Positions 1-5,418 of a stretch of DNA of 5,418 nucleotides are shown here, in pieces. The notes under the pieces are model-generated. The model saw only the letters and a program-made list of their open reading frames with translations. It had not been told where the DNA came from and did no database searches. Source of the DNA: Deltaproteobacteria bacterium (lineage in GTDB: Bacteria; Desulfobacterota; DAOWNY01); assembly GCA_030642325.1 (NCBI GenBank), contig DAOWNY010000129.1, positions 1 to 5,418 of the forward strand. Direction: 5' to 3'. The position numbers were made by a program, and so were the translations under genes. Within the stretch, counting starts at the first letter, position 1. Each line of letters starts with the position of its first letter.

Positions 1-80
1 AAATTTATATTCAGCATCGATAAATGAAAATTATTAACAATCCCCGCTCGGAGGATATGGCTTTAAGCAGGGAAATACCC

Positions 81-86
81 GGGAGG
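81..86 (+). promoter_or_regulatory. Ribosome binding site of the secreted-protein gene
   Basis: GGGAGG lies 8 bases before the ATG at 95, a near-perfect Shine-Dalgarno sequence. It fixes the start of the first gene and supports it as truly expressed. Bases 1-80 show no gene I can support; any promoter or upstream operon partner lies mostly outside the window. Confidence 0.75.
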
Positions 87-94
87 TTAATTTT

Positions 95-637
95 ATGAAG
101 AAAGCAATATTTGTTTTTTTATTAATATTACTTATGTTAAGGGGAGCGGTTTTGGCCGGCGATACATTTATTTATGCTGATGGTTATTCCCGTACTTCCG
201 ATGGACAGCCTCCCAGGCACTGGATTATAGGAGAAACCAAGTCGCCGGCCCCCGGGGAATCCCGGCCCGAATACGCACTGGGCGCGCCGGACGGCCGGCT
301 CGCCGGATGGGGACCCGGAAGGGGGAGTATTATCCTTGATTTTTTATGCAAAAACGGACTCGGGAATGTGGAGGGCCATGATCTTTTTATCTGGCACTTT
401 GGAGGAAAGAGTCCCAAGGTTTTCGTGACTACAGATAGAGAAAAACCCATAAACTGGCATCTGGTGGGTAGCTTATCAAATACCGGCAAATCCCATGGCC
501 CTGCCGTAAAAGAGGGTTTTGATTTCGGTAAGTTGAAAGGTGTTTTCCATGTGAAAATCGAAAAAACTTCATTTGGATTCGGCACCGGGCACTTTGTTGA
601 TGCCGTTTGCGGGATGAATGGCTCGTCCATCCCCTGA
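95..637 (+). CDS. Small secreted protein with ALGAPDG surface-protein motif
   Basis: The 180-residue product is probably exported to the periplasm or cell surface; its exact role is unknown. Residues 1-21 form a Sec signal peptide (MKK, a hydrophobic stretch, then VLA before Gly22), giving a mature protein of about 159 residues. The mature part carries ALGAPDGR (61-68), GRGSIILDF (76-83), GHDLFIWHFGG (94-104), VFVTTD...INWHLVGS (109-126) and GHFVDAVCGM (165-174). This order (ALGAPDG, a glycine-rich strand ending in LDF, a 'DLxIxxxG' strand, a 'VxVxxD...WxxVG' strand, then 'DAV') matches, from memory, a beta-sandwich domain in bacterial cell-surface proteins, including some PEP-CTERM proteins. 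No sorting tail, transmembrane anchor or catalytic motif is visible. Cys85 and Cys172 could form a disulfide. The start is supported by GGGAGG 8 bases upstream. The fold is an inference; an adhesin, ligand-binding or receptor-accessory role is only possible. Confidence 0.72.
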   Translation: MKKAIFVFLLILLMLRGAVLAGDTFIYADGYSRTSDGQPPRHWIIGETKSPAPGESRPEYALGAPDGRLAGWGPGRGSIILDFLCKNGLGNVEGHDLFIWHFGGKSPKVFVTTDREKPINWHLVGSLSNTGKSHGPAVKEGFDFGKLKGVFHVKIEKTSFGFGTGHFVDAVCGMNGSSIP

Positions 638-732
638 TCCCTGCCCCTACCTTGCTTTTAGACTATCACAATTCAAAAAAATCATTCCCCGGATTTCGGT
701 GAAATTACGGCGAGCCGGGCATTCAGGGAAGT

Positions 733-738
733 GGGAGG
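733..738 (+). promoter_or_regulatory. Ribosome binding site of the PPIase lipoprotein gene
   Basis: GGGAGG stands 7 bases before the ATG at 746. It selects this ATG, which also gives a complete lipoprotein signal peptide. The 108-base gap before it (638-745) holds no gene and no clear terminator or promoter, so this gene may be read together with the one upstream. Confidence 0.75.
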
Positions 739-745
739 AAAATAG

Positions 746-1720
746 ATGTCGAAAAAAAAGTTTACCGGTTGGCGGCTGTTTATATTTTTAGCTTTATTGT
801 TAACGGGTTGCACAACTTTCAACAAAAACTCCGTCCGGACTTCACCTTTGGACCGGACCGCACCAGGGCAGGCCTCAGGGGATATTCTTGCCAGAGTGGG
901 GGATCGTGTTATCACTGTTCCGGGTTTTCAGGAAAGATTTAATACCCTGCCGTCCAACCGCCGCCAGGGGGCGACCGGGGAGGAACAAAAAGAGAAATTT
1001 CTTGAACGGATGGTTGAAACATTTCTCTTTTCCCTTGAGGCAAGGGATAAGGGGATTGATAAGGAAACACCTCTTAATTACATAATTCAGGATACGGTTG
1101 ATAACATTTTAGCCCGCGAATATTACCAGAGGGAGATGTTATCCGGACCGACGATAACCGAAGACGAAATTAAAAATTATTATGACAGTCACCCGGATGA
1201 ATTCATAAACCCTGAAGCGGTGAAGGCAAGGCATATTCTGGTGATGGTTAAAACCGATGCCCCTCAAAATGAGTGGAACGCTGCACTTGAAAGGGCAAAG
1301 GATCTGAAAAATGAGATCGATAACGGGGCAGACTTTAATAAGATTGCCGGGGAGAGATCGGACGATGGCCGCACCAAAAAGAGAGGCGGGGATTTGGGCT
1401 ACCTCACCAGGGAAAAAATCCCGGATGGATTTCCTGATATTCTATTTACCTTGAAAACGGGGGAAATCAGCGATCCGGTTAAGGGCTCTGAAGGATATCA
1501 TATTATCAAGGTTGAAACCAAAAGGCCGAAACGTATTCAAACCATAAGTCAGGTCAAGAGGAAACTTGAGCGAAAATTGAAGAAGCAAAAACAAGATGAT
1601 CTTTTGGCAAAGGAGATCAAACACCTCAAGGAAAAATATGGTGTTGTGCTCAATACCGACCTGCTATCTTCGGTGGTGGTTCAAAAAAACCCGGCTAAGG
1701 GTAAAAAAAGCAAGGGCTGA
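746..1720 (+). CDS. Lipoprotein peptidyl-prolyl cis-trans isomerase, parvulin (PpiC/PrsA/SurA) type
   Basis: This 324-residue protein is a predicted membrane-anchored foldase that would isomerise prolyl bonds and help secreted or outer-membrane proteins fold. Residues 1-22 are a lipoprotein signal peptide: KKK, a hydrophobic core and the lipobox LTGC, with Cys22 as the lipidated residue. Thr at +2 is not the Asp retention signal known from enterobacteria, so outer-membrane sorting is possible. A linker runs to about 46. Residues 48-150 form a SurA_N-like helical chaperone region starting ILARVGDRVITVPGF. The parvulin domain spans about 158-257, with the hallmark VKARHILV (159-166), the GGDLGYL turn (214-220) and LKTGEISDPVKGSEGYHIIKVE (236-257). 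The C-terminus (261-324) is Lys-rich and helical. It looks intact and of normal family length. It sits between a secreted protein and feoAB; the former could be a client, but that is inference. The family call is secure; prsA, surA or ppiD cannot be told apart here. Confidence 0.92.
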   Translation: MSKKKFTGWRLFIFLALLLTGCTTFNKNSVRTSPLDRTAPGQASGDILARVGDRVITVPGFQERFNTLPSNRRQGATGEEQKEKFLERMVETFLFSLEARDKGIDKETPLNYIIQDTVDNILAREYYQREMLSGPTITEDEIKNYYDSHPDEFINPEAVKARHILVMVKTDAPQNEWNAALERAKDLKNEIDNGADFNKIAGERSDDGRTKKRGGDLGYLTREKIPDGFPDILFTLKTGEISDPVKGSEGYHIIKVETKRPKRIQTISQVKRKLERKLKKQKQDDLLAKEIKHLKEKYGVVLNTDLLSSVVVQKNPAKGKKSKG

Positions 1721-1747
1721 AGATAGGTCATTTCAGGATAGCTGCAG

Positions 1748-1776
1748 GTGGCAGACTACACGTTGATAAATATAAG
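1748..1776 (+). promoter_or_regulatory. Candidate sigma-70-like promoter of feoA
   Basis: GTGGCA (1748-1753, 4 of 6 to TTGACA) and TATAAG (1771-1776, 5 of 6 to TATAAT) are separated by exactly 17 bases. Transcription would begin near 1783, leaving a leader of about 8 bases to the ATG at 1791 or 20 bases to the ATG at 1803. This favours the second ATG if the promoter is real. The match is by eye in an AT-rich stretch, so it may be chance. Confidence 0.35.
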
Positions 1777-1783
1777 TATTCAA
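1763..1783 (+). promoter_or_regulatory. Candidate Fur-like operator before feoA
   Basis: A 21-base imperfect palindrome with TTGA at one end and TCAA at the other; 6 of 10 base pairs match. Within it, GATAAATATAAGTATTCAA (1765-1783) agrees with the classical Fur box GATAATGATAATCATTATC at 12 of 19 positions. It covers the putative -10 element at 1771-1776, where a repressor would block RNA polymerase. Fur repression of feoAB by iron is well established in many bacteria, so the location is right; the right half-site is weak, and another metalloregulator or chance is possible. Confidence 0.35.
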
Positions 1784-1790
1784 GCATTAA

Positions 1791-2039
1791 ATGAAAGATA
1801 TTATGAAAAAAACCCTGACCGAACTCCCCGCAGGTGGACATGCATGGGTGGAAACCATAGATGGCGGACCGAATATTATAGGCCGTCTGGCATCTATGGG
1901 ACTTGCCCCGGGTGCGAAAGTAACCATAGTGCAAAATTTTCCCAAGAGTCCGCTTATCATTAATGTGCGTTATACATTTATTGCCTTGAGTCGTTATGAG
2001 GCAGGCAGAATTTATGTCGAAAGGAAAAAGAGTGAGTAA
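1791..2039 (+). CDS. feoA: FeoA, ferrous iron transport accessory protein
   Basis: This small cytosolic SH3-like protein assists the FeoB ferrous iron permease; in known systems it binds FeoB and is needed for full uptake, though its mechanism is debated. At 82 residues it has normal FeoA length. Visible family features are the LTELPAGG opening (9-16), the core GRLASMGLAPGAKVTIV (31-47), PLIINVRYTFIALSRYEAGRIYVE (54-77) and a short basic tail. The stop codon overlaps the feoB start by 8 bases, so translation is probably coupled. The start is uncertain: an in-frame TAA lies directly before the ATG at 1791, so nothing longer is possible, but neither this ATG nor the in-frame ATG at 1803 has a good Shine-Dalgarno; 1803 has only GAAAG at 1793-1797. 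Starting at 1803 gives 78 residues beginning MKKTLTELPAG, equally typical. The family call rests on the motifs plus the feoB neighbour. Confidence 0.93.
   Translation: MKDIMKKTLTELPAGGHAWVETIDGGPNIIGRLASMGLAPGAKVTIVQNFPKSPLIINVRYTFIALSRYEAGRIYVERKKSE
2021..2025 (+). promoter_or_regulatory. Ribosome binding site favouring the GTG start of feoB
   Basis: AAGGA, inside the end of feoA, lies 6 bases before GTG at 2032. The in-frame ATGs at 1996 and 2014 have weaker upstream signals: for 2014 only AGG at 8 bases, and for 1996 nothing clear. It therefore points to GTG 2032 as the main start. Confidence 0.55.
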
Positions 2040-4017
2040 GAAGAAATTGCCGGTAACCGTGGCGCTGGCCGGACAGCCCAATGTGGGAAAATCGACGGTC
2101 TTTAATGCAATGACCGGCATGAACCAGCATGTGGGCAACTGGCCGGGCAAGACCGTGGAAAAAAAGACCGGAAAATTTAATTATAATGGAAATGATTACA
2201 ATGTAGTGGACCTGCCCGGCACCTACAGCCTTACAGCCAACTCTTCGGAAGAGGTGATTGCCCGCGACTTTATCATCAGGGAGAAGCCGGATGTGGTGGT
2301 AGTGGTGGTAAACGCCGCGGCACTGGAGCGAAATCTATACCTGGTATCGGAGGTTTTGCCGCTGAAAACACCGGTCATCATTGCCCTCAATATGTTGGAT
2401 GTGGCCGAAGCAGAGGGTCATAAGATTAAGCCGGAAGCGCTGGAGAAAAATTTGGGCATTAAGGTGGTGCCCATGATTGCAACGAAAAATAAGGGGGTGG
2501 ATAATCTGGCCCGGGCCATTGATCAACTGGCGCATGGCAAAAATGGTTATGACCCCCAATTGCCGGAAATAACGGACAGCCACCGGGCCGCGCTGGTTGA
2601 TATAGAAAATCGGATTGAGGGATACGTTCCTTTGGATTATCCAAAAACCTTCGTGGCACTCAAGCTTTTGGAGGGCGACAATGTCATTAAGGAAACTATG
2701 AAAAAAGCCCTGGGCTCCTTCCGCTGGGCCGGCATAGAAAAAGCAGTGCATGACCATGACGGAGCTGTGGCGGCCATTGTCAAAGGACGCTACCAATGGA
2801 TTGAGCGTATGATCAAAACCTCCCTGAAACATCCCAGGGGGAGGCAAATTAATCTCACCGCCCGGTGGGATCATTATGCCGCCCACCCGGTCTGGGGTTT
2901 TTTTATTATGCTGGCCATGGTGACTGTCGCCCTCCTTCTCACCAAGGTTACCGGGCTGAAGCTCACCTGGATCGCCATGGACCATTTGCTCCCGGTGATA
3001 AAAAATGGCGCTTCCGCACTGCTGATCGGGGCTCCCGCCTGGATTTCAAGTATGGTAACCGATGGAATTATTTCCGGTCTCGGGGTATTAACCATCTTTA
3101 GTGTATTTTTGATCTTCTTTTTTGCCCTCATGGGGATACTGGAAGATGTGGGCTATATGGCAAGGGTGGGCTATCTGATGCACCGGTTTATGCAAAAAAT
3201 CGGCTTACATGGAAAATCTTTTTTCCCCCTGGGGGTGGGGTTTGCCTGCAATGTTCCGGGAGTCATCGGAACCCGGGTGGCGGAGACCGAGCGAAGCCGC
3301 CTGATGACCATATTGCTTACCCCTTTTGTCCCCTGTATTGCCCAAACCGGAGTAACTGTTTTTCTCGCCCCTATTTTTTTTGGATGGGCCGGCCCCCTGG
3401 TGATTATTGGTTTGATTCTTATGAATATGATAGTGCTGGCGTTTACGGGGATACTGTTGAACCGGGGGCTTCCCGGGCGGGAACGTTTGGGGCTCATCAT
3501 GGAGCTGCCGCTTTATCACTGGCCCAATCCCCGAACCATCGGTATTTACGTATTTCAACAGATGAAACATTTTATGCACCGCGCGGGGACTATCATATTC
3601 TCGGTGACGGTTTTGATCTGGGCTCTCGGCTATTTTCCCCACGGCGATATGGAGACCAGCCTCCTGGCATCCATAGGGCATTTTTTGATGCCCCTGGGGG
3701 ATCTTATGGGGCTGAGCTGGAAGATGCTGGTTGCTCTGTTCGCCTCTTTTATCGCCAAGGAGACCGCCATTGCCACGATGGGGGTGTTGCTGGGAGGAGG
3801 GGACCTTGCGGGAGCCCTGCAGGCGACGGTTTCGCCTGCCGCCGGGCTCGGCTTTCTGGTGACCCATATGTTATTTATCCCGTGCGTGGCCACCTTATCG
3901 GTGATTGTAGACGAAGCTCGCTCCTGGAAGTGGGCGCTTATGATTGTAGTTTATCTTTTTATCGTAGCCTTTGGCATGGGTATCCTGGCTTACCAGGGGG
4001 CGAGGTTGATTATTTGA
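2032..4017 (+). CDS. feoB: FeoB, GTPase-coupled ferrous iron permease
   Basis: The inner-membrane transporter takes up Fe(II), with a G-protein domain controlling transport. From the GTG start it has 661 residues, shorter than E. coli FeoB (773) but usual for many anaerobes. The G domain shows G1 GQPNVGKST (14-22), the switch region NWPGKTVE (36-43) with the G2 Thr41, G3 DLPG (60-63), G4 NMLD (120-123) and a G5-like ATKNKGVDNL (150-159). A helical linker region covers roughly 180-275. The membrane core begins near 286 and has about eight or more hydrophobic segments, with Gate 1 GVGFACNVPG (401-410, Cys406), Gate 2 PFVPCIAQTG (431-440, Cys435) and IPCVATLSVIVDEA (616-629, Cys618). The usual Gate 2 form with S-C-S/G-A-R is replaced here. 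No cysteine-rich tail and no feoC follow. It overlaps feoA by 8 bases and the next gene by 4. Alternative starts are ATG 2014 (667 residues) and ATG 1996 (673); the GTG is chosen for AAGGA 6 bases upstream and the usual short lead before G1. Confidence 0.96.
   Translation: MSKKKLPVTVALAGQPNVGKSTVFNAMTGMNQHVGNWPGKTVEKKTGKFNYNGNDYNVVDLPGTYSLTANSSEEVIARDFIIREKPDVVVVVVNAAALERNLYLVSEVLPLKTPVIIALNMLDVAEAEGHKIKPEALEKNLGIKVVPMIATKNKGVDNLARAIDQLAHGKNGYDPQLPEITDSHRAALVDIENRIEGYVPLDYPKTFVALKLLEGDNVIKETMKKALGSFRWAGIEKAVHDHDGAVAAIVKGRYQWIERMIKTSLKHPRGRQINLTARWDHYAAHPVWGFFIMLAMVTVALLLTKVTGLKLTWIAMDHLLPVIKNGASALLIGAPAWISSMVTDGIISGLGVLTIFSVFLIFFFALMGILEDVGYMARVGYLMHRFMQKIGLHGKSFFPLGVGFACNVPGVIGTRVAETERSRLMTILLTPFVPCIAQTGVTVFLAPIFFGWAGPLVIIGLILMNMIVLAFTGILLNRGLPGRERLGLIMELPLYHWPNPRTIGIYVFQQMKHFMHRAGTIIFSVTVLIWALGYFPHGDMETSLLASIGHFLMPLGDLMGLSWKMLVALFASFIAKETAIATMGVLLGGGDLAGALQATVSPAAGLGFLVTHMLFIPCVATLSVIVDEARSWKWALMIVVYLFIVAFGMGILAYQGARLII
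4002..4005 (+). promoter_or_regulatory. Ribosome binding site deciding the TTG start after feoB
   Basis: GAGG within the last codons of feoB stands 8 bases before TTG at 4014. The TTG shares TTGA with the feoB stop, a classic coupling arrangement. The next in-frame ATG, at 4086, would remove most of the first hydrophobic segment, so the TTG is preferred. Confidence 0.6.
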
Positions 4018-5192
4018 AAAATACTAAATTCTGGAAAGTCCTGGCATATGTCGTAACCGCTTTTGTGATATTGGAACCGGTCTGGATGCTTTTGCCTTTT
4101 GCGGGTTTTCTCTACGGATCAGTTTTAAATCTGGATTTCCTGGAATCGAGCAGGGCAACTTCCTGGTTACTTCTCTTTGTCTTCCCCACCAGAAGGCTTA
4201 TGTTAACAGGTCTTCTCCTGGTCCTGACAGGATTAACGGTTTTTCTTATCTGCGCCTGCAGGGTTTACATCTCAAAATTTTTTAAGAGAGGTCTGGTTAC
4301 AGGCGGTATTTACAAATATTTACGGCATCCGCAATATACGGCATTGATTGTGGCAGGCCTTGGATTCGTTATCCTGTGGGGTAGATTCATCGCCTTTCTC
4401 TCCTTTTTTATAATGATTTACCTCTACTATCTCCTTTCCGGAAAGGAAGAAGCCGTCTGCCGTGCAAAATACGGGAAGACATATGGGGAATATCGGGAAA
4501 AGACCATGGGGATAATTCCGGGGACAGACCTTTTGGAAAATTTTTTTGCCCATAGCCGCTTAAGCTTTTTGCCCAAACCGGTTGCCGTTTTATCCGGTTT
4601 TTTACTTATTGTTACTTTTGCGATTATAAGCGGCTTTGTGATACTCAAAACCAGAGAGGCTACAGCAACAAAACTTCCCATCATTAAAAAAGAGATTCAA
4701 CTTGACGAGAAAAGGCTTCCTCTGATTATTCCCAAAATTCCCTATCTGGATGAAGATCGATCGATCCACTCCGTGATCATTTCCGCACTGCGCAAAAAAG
4801 AGTTGTCGCCGGAAATCTTTTTTAAAAACCTTCGGTCTTCAAGAAGGATACAGGAGAAGCTGAGTCCTTTTTATGAGCTTAATATGAATGCCGTGTTTGT
4901 TATCTTCAGGCCGCGTACCAGTATAGTAAAAGAAAAAGGTAATACCTTTGTCAATTTTTTTCTGGTGCCCGTGAATGTAAAACCCGGGTACTTAAGCGGT
5001 GATGCAAAGACCTTTAGAAAAAACTGCGGGATCAAGGGTCTGGTGAAGGTGGAAAGGATGGTCATGACAGATGAGATAGAACCGGTAAAGGGTAATATAG
5101 AGGTATTGACGGTTAATGATCGAAAAAAGGATAAAAAAATTTTGGCAAGCATTGAGTCCAAAATAAATGTGGTTTTAAGCCGGTTTTATTAA
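4014..5192 (+). CDS. ICMT/PEMT-like membrane methyltransferase with unknown C-terminal domain
   Basis: The 392-residue protein joins two parts. Residues 1-170 are a multi-pass membrane methyltransferase of the isoprenylcysteine carboxyl methyltransferase / phospholipid methyltransferase superfamily. Hydrophobic segments lie near 9-36, 62-82, 107-122 and 124-142. The signature GGIYKYLRHPQYTA (97-110, with the hallmark RHPQY) and the downstream GKEEAVCRAKYGKTYGEYREKT (143-164, E-E then YGxxYxxY) are the S-adenosylmethionine-binding features of this family. The substrate of bacterial members is mostly unknown; a lipid or small hydrophobic molecule is a guess. A further membrane segment (188-211) leads to a Lys-rich domain (about 212-392) that I do not recognise; if the methyltransferase tail is cytosolic, this part would lie outside the inner membrane. 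The frame remains open far upstream through feoB to ATG 3384, but that part is a shadow of feoB; TTG 4014 with GAGG 8 bases upstream is the likely start. The 4-base overlap with feoB implies co-expression. Confidence 0.82.
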   Translation: MKNTKFWKVLAYVVTAFVILEPVWMLLPFAGFLYGSVLNLDFLESSRATSWLLLFVFPTRRLMLTGLLLVLTGLTVFLICACRVYISKFFKRGLVTGGIYKYLRHPQYTALIVAGLGFVILWGRFIAFLSFFIMIYLYYLLSGKEEAVCRAKYGKTYGEYREKTMGIIPGTDLLENFFAHSRLSFLPKPVAVLSGFLLIVTFAIISGFVILKTREATATKLPIIKKEIQLDEKRLPLIIPKIPYLDEDRSIHSVIISALRKKELSPEIFFKNLRSSRRIQEKLSPFYELNMNAVFVIFRPRTSIVKEKGNTFVNFFLVPVNVKPGYLSGDAKTFRKNCGIKGLVKVERMVMTDEIEPVKGNIEVLTVNDRKKDKKILASIESKINVVLSRFY

Positions 5193-5226
5193 AAAGGTAA
5201 TAACTGTGCGGTTTAGAAGAATAGTT

Positions 5227-5254
5227 TCTCTGCGGGCTTATGCGATCTCTGCGG
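5227..5254 (+). repeat. CTCTGCG-type tandem small repeat between genes
   Basis: TCTCTGCGG occurs at 5227-5235 and again at 5246-5254, with a degenerate middle unit CTTATGCGAT (5237-5246), so GCG recurs at spacings of 10 and 9 bases. It lies in the 86-base gap between the methyltransferase gene and the next gene. From memory, strings built of CTCTGCG units ending in CTCTGCGGTGAA-like sequence are scattered between genes in many environmental bacteria; this copy ends CTCTGCGGTAAAT. Function is unknown. No terminator hairpin with a T-run is visible in the gap. Confidence 0.45.
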
Positions 5255-5266
5255 TAAATTATAAAA

Positions 5267-5271
5267 AAGGA
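5267..5271 (+). promoter_or_regulatory. Ribosome binding site of the partial transporter gene
   Basis: AAGGA stands 7 bases before the ATG at 5279. It is the main support that the gene cut by the window end begins here. Confidence 0.65.
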
Positions 5272-5278
5272 AAAATAA

Positions 5279-5418
5279 ATGAATTTAGAGAAGGCGAATC
5301 GGTTTTTTGAGAATCTGGCAAAAACAACCCTTAAAAGGAAAACATTTTTACTTGTCGTCATTCTTTTAGTGGTTGTCGGTTTTGCCGTTCAAATACCGAT
5401 AAGAATGCATTTTATCAC
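5279..5418 (+). CDS. N-terminus of a membrane protein, probably an RND/MMPL-type exporter (partial)
   Basis: Only the first 46 codons are in the window; the gene continues beyond 5418. The product begins MNLEKANRFFENLAKTTLKR and then has one strong hydrophobic segment of about 20 residues (residues 22-42, including LLVVILLVVVGFAV), followed by a polar stretch with IPIRMHFI. A short amphipathic helix with basic residues, a first transmembrane helix and then an exit into a large external loop is how RND-superfamily exporters of the MMPL/HpnN-like group start. The family is therefore a guess from layout, since no conserved RND motif lies this close to the N-terminus. AAGGA 7 bases upstream supports the start. 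The gap of 86 bases and same strand leave open whether it belongs to the feo transcript. Confidence 0.6.
   Translation, partial: MNLEKANRFFENLAKTTLKRKTFLLVVILLVVVGFAVQIPIRMHFI

Noticed and set aside
24..98. 24-codon frame whose TGA overlaps the ATG at 95
   Set aside because: No ribosome binding site before ATG 24 and no recognisable peptide; the ATGA overlap is probably chance.
184..630. 148-codon open frame on the - strand opposite the secreted-protein gene
   Set aside because: The + strand frame has a signal peptide, ribosome binding site and family motifs; the reverse frame has none.
688..719. Hairpin as a rho-independent terminator for the secreted-protein gene
   Set aside because: No T-run follows it on the + strand, and the stem is bulged. 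The T-rich side lies on the - strand, where no gene reads into it.
1996..2031. Longer feoB starts at ATG 1996 or ATG 2014
   Set aside because: Their upstream signals are weaker than AAGGA before GTG 2032, and they add a non-conserved lead. ATG 2014 remains possible.
2335..2985. 216-codon open frame on the - strand inside feoB
   Set aside because: Antisense shadow of the FeoB G domain and linker; no recognisable features.
3205..3867. 220-codon open frame on the - strand inside feoB
   Set aside because: It is antisense to a clearly conserved gene, its product is rich in His, Gln, Pro and Gly without motifs, and such frames are common opposite genes of this base use.
3384..4013. Open frame from ATG 3384 leading into the methyltransferase gene, which would give a 602-residue protein
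   Set aside because: The first 210 codons lie inside the well-conserved feoB membrane core in another frame and give a Gly/Arg/Ser-rich sequence with no family features. The TTG at 4014 has a proper ribosome binding site.
5193..5278. Terminator after the methyltransferase gene
   Set aside because: Only weak stems such as AGAA/TTCT are present and no GC-rich hairpin with a T-run, so readthrough into the next gene is possible.
5206..5310. 34-codon GTG frame across the repeat and into the last gene
   Set aside because: An AAGG lies 8 bases upstream, but the frame runs through the small repeat and overlaps the start of the transporter gene; its product has no features.

Overview
The window holds six genes, all on the + strand and tightly packed, running off the right edge. 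It looks like part of the chromosome of a Gram-negative bacterium: there is a lipoprotein with a parvulin-type foldase domain, a signal-peptide protein, a feoA-feoB ferrous iron uptake pair, and the start of what looks like an RND-type exporter. Moderate G+C and the gene style would suit an anaerobic member of the Desulfobacterota (former Deltaproteobacteria), but this is an impression and no marker gene confirms it.

Left part (1-1720): a small secreted protein carrying the ALGAPDG surface-protein motif (95-637) is followed after 108 bases by a lipoprotein peptidyl-prolyl isomerase of the PpiC/PrsA/SurA type (746-1720). Both have strong GGGAGG ribosome binding sites. They probably act outside the cytoplasmic membrane.

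Middle part (1721-4017): a 70-base gap contains a plausible sigma-70-like promoter overlapped by an imperfect palindrome that resembles a Fur box. feoA and feoB follow with an 8-base overlap. FeoB is complete: N-terminal G domain with G1, G3 and G4 motifs, and a membrane core with both Gate regions, the second in a variant form. Together these genes should import Fe(II), with FeoA as the small SH3-like accessory protein. No feoC is visible.

Right part (4014-5418): a gene starting with TTG overlaps the feoB stop by four bases. It encodes an isoprenylcysteine-carboxyl-methyltransferase-like membrane enzyme fused to about 180 residues that I do not recognise. After an 86-base gap with a CTCTGCG-type small repeat comes the first 46 codons of a membrane protein, probably an RND/MMPL-type transporter, cut by the window end.

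The feoA-feoB-methyltransferase block is very likely co-transcribed and translationally coupled. Nothing here is a clearly new system. The points most worth following are the methyltransferase with its unknown C-terminal domain coupled to feoB, the candidate iron operator, and the recurring-looking intergenic repeat.
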